From positions 1-43,300 of the forward strand of contig JBJTUF010000210.1 in the NCBI GenBank assembly GCA_046080565.1: a stretch of 43,300 nucleotides of DNA, read 5' to 3'. The position numbers were made by a program, and so were the translations under genes. The stretch is from Cuspidothrix sp046080565 (lineage in GTDB: Bacteria; Cyanobacteriota; Cyanobacteriia; Cyanobacteriales; Nostocaceae). Every line of letters begins with the position of its first letter. Position 1 is the first letter of the stretch. The notes below the pieces were generated by a model. It saw nothing but the letters and a program-made list of their open reading frames with translations. It was not told the DNA's origin and made no database searches. Shown here one piece after another: positions 16,173 to 24,251 of the stretch.

Positions 16173-17828
16173 ATGACTAACATCCCCATTCCTATTGTTG
16201 GTGAATCACATCACCAACATCCTCCCCAAACCTGGAGAACATACTTCAGCTTTAGTACCGACCATAAAGTTATCGGTATTCAATACCTTGTTACTTCCTT
16301 TATTTTCTTCCTCGTTGGTGGCATTTTCGCCATGATTTTGCGGGGAGAACTCATCACCCCCGAAGCTGACCTAATAGACCGCACCGTATATAACGGAATG
16401 TTCACTATGCACGGAACAGTGATGCTGTTTTTGTGGACATTTCCCTCCCTTGTAGGATTAGCCAATTACATCGTTCCCATCATGATTGGGGCGCGAGACA
16501 TGGCTTTCCCTCGCCTTAATGCCGCCGCCTTTTGGATGGTTCCAGTGGTCGGTATTTTGATGATAGCCAGCTTTTTTGTCCCTGGTGGTCCTTCTCAGTC
16601 TGGTTGGTGGGCATACCCCCCCGTCAGTACCCAGAACCCCACAGGCAACTTAATTACAGGTCAAGTTCTCTGGTTATTAGCGGTAGCTATTTCTGGGGTA
16701 TCTTCCATTATGGGGGCAGTAAACTTTGTCACCACCATTGTGAAGATGCGAGCGCCTGGTATGGGTTTCTTCAGAATGCCCTTAATGGTTTGGGCAGTAT
16801 TTAGCGCCCAAATTATCCAATTATTTGGACTCCCAGCTTTAACCGCAGGTGCGGTGATGTTACTGCTTGACATCACAGTGGGAACTGCCTTTTTTGACCC
16901 CAGCAAAGGCGGAAATCCGGTAATGTTCCAGCATTATTTCTGGTTCTATTCTCACCCAGCAGTTTATGTAATTATTCTGCCTATCTTTGGAGTTTTTTCG
17001 GAAATATTCCCTGTTTTTTCTCGCAAACCTTTATTTGGTTATAAAGTCGTTGCCGTTTCTTCCATGTTAATTGCCGTAGTTAGCGGTATTGTTTGGGTTC
17101 ACCACTTGTATGTTAGTGGTACACCTGCTTGGATGCGGTTATTTTTCATGGTGACAACCATGTTTGTATCTATTCCCACAGGGATTAAGGTATTTGCTTG
17201 GGTGGCAACTATTTGGGGTGGCAAAATTCGCTTAACTACACCCATGTTATTTGCTTTGGGTGGTTTGATTATGTTTGTGTTTGCTGGAATTACAGGGATT
17301 ATGCTTTCTTCTGTTCCAGTAGATGTTCACGTTAATAATACTTATTTTGTGGTCGGTCATTTCCATTATGTTCTCTATGGAACTGTGACTATGGGAATGT
17401 ATGCCGCTATCTATCATTGGTTTCCCAAAATGACTGGCAGAATGTTCCATGAAGGTTGGGGACAAATCCATTTTTGGTTAGCATTTATCGGCACAAATTT
17501 GAATTTCTTACCCATGCACCCATTAGGTTTGCAAGGGATGTTACGCCGCGCTGCTTCCTACGCACCTGAATTAATTGGTTGGAATATTGTTGCTAGTTTG
17601 GGTTCTTTCCTGTTAGGAATGTCTACTCTTCCTTTCATTTTCAATATGTTGATTTCTTGGATAGATGGAGAAAAAGCTCCTGCTAATCCTTGGCGAGCAA
17701 TTGGTTTGGAATGGACTATTTCTTCTCCTCCACCTGTTGAGAATTTTGAAGAAATTCCTGTGATTACTTGTGAGCCTTATGGTTATGGTAAGTCTGAGGA
17801 TTTAATTGCATCTGCTGAACATGAGTAA
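16173..17828 (+). CDS. coxA: haem-copper oxidase subunit I
   Basis: A 551-residue catalytic subunit with 12 helices. Low-spin haem ligands are His80 (MFTMHGTVM) and His398. CuB is bound by His261 (YSHPAVYV) and by His310/His311 (WVHHLY). Tyr265 is the crosslinked tyrosine, and His396 (VGHFHY) binds the high-spin haem. The D-channel glutamate of A1-type oxidases (HPEVY) is replaced by Ala263, preceded by the Tyr-Ser pair (FYSHP) that marks A2-type enzymes. It reduces oxygen to water and pumps protons across the cytoplasmic or thylakoid membrane. With the CuA-less subunit II it makes a quinol oxidase. Confidence 0.95.
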   Translation: MTNIPIPIVGESHHQHPPQTWRTYFSFSTDHKVIGIQYLVTSFIFFLVGGIFAMILRGELITPEADLIDRTVYNGMFTMHGTVMLFLWTFPSLVGLANYIVPIMIGARDMAFPRLNAAAFWMVPVVGILMIASFFVPGGPSQSGWWAYPPVSTQNPTGNLITGQVLWLLAVAISGVSSIMGAVNFVTTIVKMRAPGMGFFRMPLMVWAVFSAQIIQLFGLPALTAGAVMLLLDITVGTAFFDPSKGGNPVMFQHYFWFYSHPAVYVIILPIFGVFSEIFPVFSRKPLFGYKVVAVSSMLIAVVSGIVWVHHLYVSGTPAWMRLFFMVTTMFVSIPTGIKVFAWVATIWGGKIRLTTPMLFALGGLIMFVFAGITGIMLSSVPVDVHVNNTYFVVGHFHYVLYGTVTMGMYAAIYHWFPKMTGRMFHEGWGQIHFWLAFIGTNLNFLPMHPLGLQGMLRRAASYAPELIGWNIVASLGSFLLGMSTLPFIFNMLISWIDGEKAPANPWRAIGLEWTISSPPPVENFEEIPVITCEPYGYGKSEDLIASAEHE

Positions 17829-17835
17829 TGGGTAA

Positions 17836-17952
17836 TATAGCGATTCTATTTGATGTGTGTTCAGGACTTTTTTTTAACGAACCGCAGAGACGCAGAGGGC
17901 GCAGAGGAAGAGAAAGAAGAGAGTTTTTCACGTCTTTTTTAGGATCGCTATA
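17836..17952. repeat. 117-bp MITE-like element with GCAGAG repeats
   Basis: It is bounded by imperfect inverted ends TATAGCGATTCT (17836-17847) and AGGATCGCTATA (17941-17952). Inside, from about 17871, is a T-run, AACGAACCGCAGAG and then further GCAGAG units. The core AACGAACCGCAGAG is repeated in opposite orientation at 24159-24190. It sits between coxA and coxC, enlarging that spacer to 182 bases. Confidence 0.6.
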
Positions 17953-18010
17953 GTTTTTGTCATTACTTTTTTTCTAGTTACCAATTTCCTGTTTTTGGAG
18001 TTTTTTAACA

Positions 18011-18613
18011 ATGGATGGTTCTGTTTCTCCTGATAATTTAGATCATGTTAGTCATGGGCATGGACATGATGAAGAAGGCAATAAAATGTTTGGTTTTATT
18101 GTGTTTCTGTTATCTGAAAGTGTCATTTTCTTGAGTTTCTTTGCTGGCTATATTATCTACAAAACTACTGCGGTTAATTGGTTGCCGGCTGGTGTTTCTG
18201 GTTTGGAAATAAAAGATCCTAGCATTAATACTGTTGTTTTGGTTGCTAGTAGTTTCGTGATTTTCTTTGCAGAAAAAGCCCTAGAAAGACACGACTTAAA
18301 TAGTTATCGTCTGTTGTTATCTTTAACAATGGCTATGGGTGGTTATTTCCTTTATGGCCAAGCGGTAGAATGGAGTAGCTTGGAGTTTGGTTTTACTTCT
18401 GGTACTTTCGGGGGAATGTTTTATCTATTAACTGGTTTTCACGGTTTGCACGTTTTCACGGGTATTCTGTTACAGTTAATTGTCTTATTACGTTCTTTCA
18501 TTCCTGGTAATTTTGACAATGGCCATTTTGGCATCAATGCCACTTCTTTATTTTGGCACTTTGTTGATGTTATCTGGATTGTTTTGTTTCTGCTTATCTA
18601 CGTTTGGCAGTAG
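18011..18613 (+). CDS. coxC: haem-copper oxidase subunit III
   Basis: A 200-residue subunit with five predicted helices, typical of the short bacterial form: FGFIVFLLSESVIFLSFFAGY (helix one), LYGQAVEW, then the conserved GFHGLHVFTGI and the C-terminal FWHFVDVIWIVLFLLIYVW. The histidine-rich N-terminus (DHVSHGHGHDEEG) is common in this family. It stabilises subunit I. As the last gene of the oxidase operon, it is followed by a GTTTAGCA palindrome. Confidence 0.95.
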   Translation: MDGSVSPDNLDHVSHGHGHDEEGNKMFGFIVFLLSESVIFLSFFAGYIIYKTTAVNWLPAGVSGLEIKDPSINTVVLVASSFVIFFAEKALERHDLNSYRLLLSLTMAMGGYFLYGQAVEWSSLEFGFTSGTFGGMFYLLTGFHGLHVFTGILLQLIVLLRSFIPGNFDNGHFGINATSLFWHFVDVIWIVLFLLIYVWQ

Positions 18614-18644
18614 ATTTTTAATTCCTCAAAAATCAATAATTTAT

Positions 18645-18669
18645 GTAGGGGTTTAGCATTGCTAAACCC
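18645..18669. repeat. GTTTAGCA palindrome, copy 2
   Basis: GGGTTTAGCA (18649-18658) and TGCTAAACCC (18660-18669) form a perfect 10-bp stem around one base, preceded by GTAG. It is the second copy of the element at 13306-13334, so the oxidase operon is flanked by a copy on each side. It may act as the operon terminator. Confidence 0.75.
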
Positions 18670-18835
18670 TTATTCATATATTTGTATAATTATCCTAAAA
18701 TCATCTATAAAATCTTTAATAAAACAACAGATATTAATTAGGTTGTATTTTGTTTATATATAATTAGTATTTTAATACTTACATTCAATGTAGAATATTT
18801 TTTCTGCTAGAATAGTAATTATGAATATTTTTGTG

Positions 18836-18841
18836 TATAAT
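18836..18841 (+). promoter_or_regulatory. possible -10 element of the restriction-modification genes
   Basis: TATAAT lies 55 bases before the methyltransferase ATG. No clear -35 element is seen. Confidence 0.3.
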
Positions 18842-18896
18842 ATCCAGAGTGAGCAAAATCACCTGATAATTTTTTGACAAATCCTATTTATTTTCA

Positions 18897-20270
18897 ATGG
18901 ACTCTAGTATTAATACTCAACAGTTAGAATTATTTGAATTACTCCAACCTCCCAAAACAATAAAAATCACTACTAAATTTACATTTCTTGACCTATTTTC
19001 TGGCATTGGAGGTTTTAGAATACCTCTTGAAGAATTAGGAGGAATTTGCTTAGGTTATTCAGAAATTGACAAAGAAGCAATCAAAGTTTATAAAAATAAC
19101 TTTATTCGTAATACCAATGCTGATGAACCATATTTAGGAGATATAACTAATTTAAACAAGCTACCTTTTGATATAGATGTGATTGTTGGTGGTGTTCCTT
19201 GTCAACCTTGGTCAATAGCAGGTAAACTAAAAGGCTTAGACGACCCTAGAGGTCAATTATGGATTGATGTTTTTAGAGTTGTAAAAGCTAATCAACCTAA
19301 AGCATTTATATTTGAAAATGTTAAAGGTTTAACTGAGCCGAGAAACAGACCAAGTTTAGAATATATACTTGATAATTTAACATCATCTGGCTATGTAGTT
19401 AAATATCAGGTGCTTAATTCCTACGATTTTGGTTTACCTCAAGATAGAGATAGAATATTTATTGTTGGAATTAGAAATGATCTAGATAATATTTGGGGTT
19501 TTACTTTTCCTAAACCTATAAATAAGCATTGTAAATTATATGATTTAATTTCTGATCTTCCACACATTGATGTTTCTAAAAAGAAATTTACTCGAGAAAT
19601 TTTATTTACAGATGGTAAAATTCCTGGTGCTAGGGGCAGATTCCAAAAAATAGATGAATTAAATGATTTTTTTCTATTTTCAGATGTGAGAGATGGACAT
19701 ACTACTATTCATTCCTGGGACTTAATAGAAACAACCGAAAGAGAAAAGCTAATTTGTCAAACAATTTTAAAAAACAGACGCAAAAAAATATATGGTGATA
19801 AAGACGGAAATCCTTTAAGTATAGAAATTTTACAATCTTTAATTCCTGAGTTAAATATAGAAGATATCAATATTTTAATTGAAAAATCAATTTTACGTCT
19901 TGTAGAAAATAAAGGTTATGAGTTTGTCAATTCTAAAATTTCATCAGGAATTCATGGAATTTCTAGAATCTATTTACCTCACGCTGATGCTATTGGTACT
20001 CTAACCGCAACAGGTACAAGAGATTATATCTCAACTATATCTATAGAATGTGATGAACCAAAAATATATAAACAGAGATTTATTCAAGTTATTTATCTTC
20101 CTAAAAAATATAGACCATTAACGGCTAAAGATTACGCAATATTACAAGGATTTCCAGAAAATTTCCAAATAGCTGATAATGAAAATAAGGCAAAGCATCA
20201 ATTTGGTAATGCTGTATCCGTGCCTGTAATTTACCATTTGGCTAAATCTCTACTCAACATTATTCTTTAA
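18897..20270 (+). CDS. cytosine-5 DNA methyltransferase (intact)
   Basis: A 457-residue C5 methyltransferase with every hallmark: motif I FLDLFSGIGGFRIPLEELGG, catalytic Cys102 in GGVPCQPWSIAGKLKG, ENVKGL, QDRDRIFIVG, a long target-recognition region (about 235-385), motif IX RPLTAKDYAILQGFPENF and motif X QFGNAVSVPV. The first 25 residues are an extra N-terminal tail. The next gene, 14 bases downstream, is a TdeIII-like endonuclease. TdeIII is known to cut GGNCC, so this enzyme probably methylates that sequence (inference). The DNA is visibly more AT-rich than the oxidase operon beside it, consistent with transfer. Confidence 0.92.
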   Translation: MDSSINTQQLELFELLQPPKTIKITTKFTFLDLFSGIGGFRIPLEELGGICLGYSEIDKEAIKVYKNNFIRNTNADEPYLGDITNLNKLPFDIDVIVGGVPCQPWSIAGKLKGLDDPRGQLWIDVFRVVKANQPKAFIFENVKGLTEPRNRPSLEYILDNLTSSGYVVKYQVLNSYDFGLPQDRDRIFIVGIRNDLDNIWGFTFPKPINKHCKLYDLISDLPHIDVSKKKFTREILFTDGKIPGARGRFQKIDELNDFFLFSDVRDGHTTIHSWDLIETTEREKLICQTILKNRRKKIYGDKDGNPLSIEILQSLIPELNIEDINILIEKSILRLVENKGYEFVNSKISSGIHGISRIYLPHADAIGTLTATGTRDYISTISIECDEPKIYKQRFIQVIYLPKKYRPLTAKDYAILQGFPENFQIADNENKAKHQFGNAVSVPVIYHLAKSLLNIIL

Positions 20271-20284
20271 CCAGATTTTCAAAA

Positions 20285-21124
20285 ATGAGAGCTATTAATA
20301 ATACAACTCGCACAGCAATAAAAGGATATTTAGAAGGTTTTATTGATGGCCTTGTAGATGAATATAAAGGACGCAAAATTTTAAAACCAGATAATGCCAT
20401 AGAGTATTTATCCAGGTATTCATCCAATGGAGAATTAAAGCCATTTCAAGCAGCACTTATTCCACCAGAATTAATACGTATCAACCGATTTGAAAGAGGT
20501 TTGAGTACAAAGCTAGGTAATTCTTTTGAAGAATGCGCTCGTTTAATTGCGCTAGAACATCATCAAGATGTACGTCGAGGTTATGATATTAAAGCTGAAG
20601 TAAGTCTTACAGCTTTTGCAGAAGCTGAACTTCAAAAACAAAAATATGAATCTGCTGCAACAAATAAGCAAGGTAAGCCATCTTTAGAGGAGATGATAAC
20701 AGCAGTCTTAAATGCTAGACGCAGTGATGATTTATAACTTAAAATTGTTCGCACAGACCTGTATATTTTAGCTAAAGATGGAACAGAATTATTTTTTGAA
20801 ATTAAGGGGCCAAAGCCAAATAAAGGACAGTGCTTAGAGGTAACACAAAGATTACTCAGATTTCAATTGCTAAGTGGAAAAAATCGTCCTCAAGTTCAAG
20901 CTTATTATGCTATGCCTTATAATCCTTATGGGGCAAAAAAAGCAGATTACAAGTGGTCTTGTACCCTAAATTATACGCCTTTTAATGATGCAGTCGTTAT
21001 TGGTCATGATTTTTGGAAAATCATAGGTGGAGAAACTGCTTATGAAGAATTACTAGAAATTTATCTGGAAGTTGGACATGAGAAAAGTAAATATATGCTT
21101 GATGCTTTAGCTTTTGGATTTTAG
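20285..21124 (+). pseudogene. TdeIII-family type II restriction endonuclease, nonsense-interrupted
   Basis: The frame from the ATG at 20285 reads 150 residues (MRAINNTTRTAIKGYL...VLNARRSDDL), hits a TAA at 20735-20737, and then continues in the same frame as coherent protein to 21124 (279 codons in all plus the final stop). The part after the TAA holds the likely PD-(D/E)xK catalytic core: RTDLYILAKDGTELFFEIKG, then PKPNKGQ. No plausible start lies between the TAA and that core. The sequence matches my knowledge of the TdeIII family. A single base change has therefore most likely killed the enzyme, leaving the methyltransferase as an orphan. Stop read-through or a sequencing error are the alternatives. 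Confidence 0.75.
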
Positions 21125-21139
21125 ATTTCATATAAATAA

Positions 21140-21361
21140 TTACAACTTCAACTTAACATCACGCGCTGGTATTTCATCTGCTGTCAAAGTCACAACTTTA
21201 CCATCTCGCAAAATACTAATTGATTCTCCTAACCTGCGATGTCTTTCTATAGCATTTGCGATCGCAAACTTCACTCCAGCATCTATTTTTTGATGTAACT
21301 CTGTAACAAGAATATGAGATTTATTATCTTGCTGTGATTTGATTCCAGATTGCGTATTCAT
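21140..21361 (-). CDS. small unknown protein
   Basis: A 73-residue polar protein (start MNTQSGIKSQQDNKSHILV; C-terminal half RHRRLGESISILRDGKVVTL). The pattern of a helix followed by a short beta-rich tail resembles small cyanobacterial proteins of unknown function, some of which are encoded next to toxins, but no toxin gene is adjacent. A second frame starting at the ATG at 21417 (MDEPQLVPETGINQE...) overlaps its start and ends soon after it. This could be an upstream peptide or a shifted N-terminus. Confidence 0.5.
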   Translation of the reverse strand: MNTQSGIKSQQDNKSHILVTELHQKIDAGVKFAIANAIERHRRLGESISILRDGKVVTLTADEIPARDVKLKL

Positions 21362-21479
21362 AAATTATTACTTCCTGATTTATACCTGTTTCAGGAACTA
21401 ATTGAGGTTCATCCATAGAATTATTATATACTATCCAAGTATCACACAAAGGTAAATAAAGGTCAGTTAGATTTCTGAA

Positions 21480-21911
21480 ATGTCAAAATATCTATTAGAA
21501 TTAATAGTTAATATGTCACAAAATCCTACTTTACGTATTCCCCTTGCCATTAGTTTTGGAGCAATCGCAGGTGCTTTAACCCGTTATTATTTAACTGCTT
21601 GGTTTACAAATCGTTTTGGGTTGAGTTTTCCCTATGGAACTTTTTTTATTAATATCACTGGTTGTTTAGCAATGGGTTTTTTCGCAACTTTAGCTATGGA
21701 AAAAACAGCCATTATTTCTCAAGAAATTAAGTTGATTGTCGCTACAGGATTTTTAGGTGCATATACAACATTTTCTACCTTTGGTTTAGATACAGTTGGT
21801 TTATTACAACGTGGTGATTGGTTAACTGCTACTGGTTATTTTCTAGGTAGTACAATTTTAGGAATTATCAGCGTCCAATTAGGTATAATTATTGCTAGAA
21901 TATTAAATTAA
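21480..21911 (+). CDS. crcB: fluoride channel CrcB/FluC
   Basis: A 143-residue four-helix membrane protein that exports fluoride as a dual-topology dimer. The family signatures are present: GAIAGALTRYYL in helix one, GTFFINITGCLAMGF in helix two and GFLGAYTTFSTF in helix three. The start could be the ATG at 21480 or the in-frame ATG at 21513. Neither has a Shine-Dalgarno, and the second gives a more usual length. I see no fluoride riboswitch in the short leader. Confidence 0.93.
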   Translation: MSKYLLELIVNMSQNPTLRIPLAISFGAIAGALTRYYLTAWFTNRFGLSFPYGTFFINITGCLAMGFFATLAMEKTAIISQEIKLIVATGFLGAYTTFSTFGLDTVGLLQRGDWLTATGYFLGSTILGIISVQLGIIIARILN

Positions 21912-21940
21912 AAGTTATTGAAAATTCATCAATACACAAA

Positions 21941-23356
21941 ATGGTGCAAACACAATCTATGAGTGATCAAAATTATTCCACACAAATATTACCCGGAGGA
22001 AATAACCCAGATACTTTTGAATTAACAGAATCATGGTATCCAGTTCATTATCTCGAAGATTTAGATAAAACTCAACCCACACCTTTCACTCTTTTAGGTA
22101 AAGATATTGTGATTTGGTGGGATCAAAAACTTGAATCTTGGCAAGTATTTATAGATCAATGTCCCCACCGTCTCGCACCTCTTTCCGAAGGTAGAATTAA
22201 TGAAGATGGACTCTTAGAATGTCCTTATCATGGTTGGTCATTTGCTGGAGATGGAAGTTGTCAAAAAATTCCCCAACAAGTACCAGGTGCAAAAGCAGAA
22301 ACATCTCCTAGAGCTTGCATTTCATCTTTACCAACAATAGAAAAACAAGGTTTATTATTTGTTTATGCTGGTAGTCCAGAAAATGCTGAAAATACAAAAA
22401 TTCCTCTAGTTGAACCAATAGAAACAGCACCAGATGGATGGATAATTATTAACACCTTTCGAGATGTTCCCTATGATGCTTTAACATTATTAGAAAACAT
22501 TCTTGATCCTAGTCACGTTGCTTTTACCCATCATCGCACAGTTGGGAATCGAGCTAATGCTGCACCACTAGAATTAGAAATAGATAAATCTGGAAAATAT
22601 GGTTTTGAAGGTATTTGGAAACAAGGATTAAAACCAGGACAATCAGGAAAACTTTCTACAACATTTGTTGCTCCTGGGTTAATGTGGCATGATATTAATA
22701 CTGAAAAAGCGAGAATTTTAACTGTTGTTTATGCTGTACCAATTCGTAAAGGTGAATGTCGTATAATTGCTAGATTTCCTTTTAAATTCGCTTCTAAAAT
22801 ACCCGGATTTTTTATGAAAATTCGCCCCCGTTGGTATGATCACATTGGACAAAATGGTGTTTTAGAAGATGATCAAATTTTTCTCCATTATCAAGAACGT
22901 TATTTAGCTGCTAAAGGAGGTAGTCCTAATTTTAATAAAGCTTTTTATCTAGCTACGAAAGCAGATACATTTGTTTCCGAGTTACGTAAATGGGTAAATC
23001 AATATCATGGAGAAACACTTCCAGAAGAATCTTTACCACCATTGTTACTAAATAGAGAATTACTACTAGAAAGATATCATTCCCATACAAAAAAATGTTC
23101 TAGTTGTCGCCAAGCTTTAAAGAAAATTCAACAGTTAAAATTTTTGGTTGCTGTTCTGACTATTGTTTCTTTAGCTAGTAGTCCTTTGTTAGCATTTTTC
23201 GTACAAACACAATCAATTTCATTAGTAATAATAGAAACTGTTATTCCTCTGTTATTAGGTGCAGGATGGTGGAAATTAAATGACTTAGAAAAAGAATTTT
23301 ATCAAGGGAGAATTATCCCTCGACGTAATTTACCTGAGAGAAAAGGTAAATTGTAG
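21941..23356 (+). CDS. pheophorbide a oxygenase-like Rieske monooxygenase
   Basis: A 471-residue member of the PaO/TIC55/PTC52/CAO group. The Rieske [2Fe-2S] ligands are Cys74-His76 (CPHR) and Cys94-His97 (CPYHGW). The mononuclear iron site is Asn186-x2-Asp189-x2-His192-x4-His197 (NILDPSHVAFTH). A CxxC (KKCSSCRQ) lies before two C-terminal membrane helices (about 396-440), the layout of the plant chlorophyll-catabolism and thylakoid enzymes. The substrate in cyanobacteria is not settled. It may act in tetrapyrrole turnover. It starts at ATG 21941 or possibly 21959, 29 bases behind crcB. Confidence 0.9.
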   Translation: MVQTQSMSDQNYSTQILPGGNNPDTFELTESWYPVHYLEDLDKTQPTPFTLLGKDIVIWWDQKLESWQVFIDQCPHRLAPLSEGRINEDGLLECPYHGWSFAGDGSCQKIPQQVPGAKAETSPRACISSLPTIEKQGLLFVYAGSPENAENTKIPLVEPIETAPDGWIIINTFRDVPYDALTLLENILDPSHVAFTHHRTVGNRANAAPLELEIDKSGKYGFEGIWKQGLKPGQSGKLSTTFVAPGLMWHDINTEKARILTVVYAVPIRKGECRIIARFPFKFASKIPGFFMKIRPRWYDHIGQNGVLEDDQIFLHYQERYLAAKGGSPNFNKAFYLATKADTFVSELRKWVNQYHGETLPEESLPPLLLNRELLLERYHSHTKKCSSCRQALKKIQQLKFLVAVLTIVSLASSPLLAFFVQTQSISLVIIETVIPLLLGAGWWKLNDLEKEFYQGRIIPRRNLPERKGKL

Positions 23357-23362
23357 GTAAAA

Positions 23363-24145
23363 TTAAGCTAATTGAGGTGGAATCTCAACTTTATTGAGAA
23401 TAAATAAACTTCCATCTCCTCCCCTGCCAATTCTTAAACTTTCATCTAAATAAGTAATATCTAAAGTTGCTTTTCTACCTTGAGGATTATTTGCTTTCAC
23501 GACCTTAAAAGGATTAAGTTTAGGAGTATCAATCCCCAAGATTTTTTCAATAGCTAAGAAACGTTGATCAAAATCAACATTAATTCGTCTATCTGCTAAA
23601 CCGGATGTATCCATATCCAGGGTTATTTCATTCTAGATTTAAGCAACGAATTTAGGTGTTTTCAGCCATTGTGAGATGGAATTCCTGAAGCCTAAAATGA
23701 CGCATTGTCGTAAATACATAAAATGTCAGATTTTAGAATGAAACAGCCCTGTATCCATATCAGGTTCAAAACTAGCCGTTACCTTCACATATCCTGAAAT
23801 TAATTTTAAAGGGTGCTGTACTTGAGCCAAATTAAAAAATAATTTATTGGCAACATTAATTATTTGATAAACTTTACCTATTTGCAACCCCAAAGGTAAA
23901 GAATCTAAAGAACGGATTTCTCTAGCAGTAGAATATTGTAATTGCCAAGCACCATCTAACAAAGCAGTTGCATTAACAAGAGGTTGAGGGTGAGGATTCA
24001 AACTTTCTAATTCTGTCGTTAACTGTTCAATTTCTGTAATTAAAGTTTGATCAATCTTCAAATTAGTCACAGGAGAACCATCAATATCAGGTCGAATCTC
24101 CTTAATTTTTGTTTGTAATTTTTCCTTCAACACTTGATAACTCAT
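23363..24145 (-). pseudogene. PAP/fibrillin family protein, split by a MITE
   Basis: Read leftward, the first part (24145 down to the stop at 23728-23726) gives the N-terminal 133 native residues plus six encoded by the insert. The second part (ATG at 23614 to 23363) gives the missing C-terminus with the family hallmark TYLDESLRIGRGGDGSLFIL. Removing the 134-bp insert and one 10-bp duplication (144 bases, a multiple of three) restores a single 212-residue protein reading SFEPDMDTSGLADRRINVDF across the join. Plastid-lipid-associated proteins (fibrillins) bind lipids at thylakoids and plastoglobules. Neither half is likely to fold alone. The downstream ATG has no ribosome binding site. Confidence 0.85.
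23608..23761. mobile_element. 134-bp MITE with 10-bp target-site duplication
   Basis: The element spans 23618-23751. Its ends are inverted repeats: CAGGGTTATTTCATTCTAGA on the left, and on the right CAGGGCTGTTTCATTCTAAA read on the opposite strand, with four mismatches in these 20 positions. Identical direct repeats TATCCATATC flank it at 23608-23617 and 23752-23761. It has no ORF, so it depends on a transposase elsewhere. The CAGGG ends and 8-10-bp duplication would suit an ISAs1-like family, which is inference. It lies inside the fibrillin gene. Confidence 0.9.
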
Positions 24146-24158
24146 AGGATAAATTATT

Positions 24159-24190
24159 CTCTCTGTGTCCTCTGCGGTTCGTTAAAAAAA
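24159..24190 (-). repeat. AACGAACCGCAGAG repeat, second copy
   Basis: On the minus strand this reads a T-run followed by AACGAACCGCAGAG and CACAGAG units. It shares about 21 bases with the core of the element at 17836-17952. It lies 13 bases upstream of the fibrillin start. Confidence 0.6.
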
Positions 24191-24197
24191 GATATTT

Positions 24198-24216
24198 AGG
24201 TGGGCAATACCCACCT
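24198..24216. terminator. hairpin AGGTGGG-CCCACCT
   Basis: AGGTGGG (24198-24204) and CCCACCT (24210-24216) form a 7-bp stem with a five-base loop, followed leftward by an A/T run. It lies between the SDR gene and the fibrillin gene and may end the SDR transcript. Confidence 0.55.
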
Positions 24217-24251
24217 TAACATAATTGAGAAACTACAAAATATAAAAAATC

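Noticed and set aside
20867..21124. Independent 85-residue gene
   Set aside because: It is in frame with the 150-residue piece and continues the same endonuclease beyond the premature stop.
21417..21479. Fluoride riboswitch before crcB
   Set aside because: The short AT-rich leader lacks the conserved GC-containing pseudoknot pattern.
23363..23614. Independent 83-residue gene
   Set aside because: It is the C-terminal half of the MITE-split fibrillin gene; its ATG is an internal methionine codon within the target duplication.
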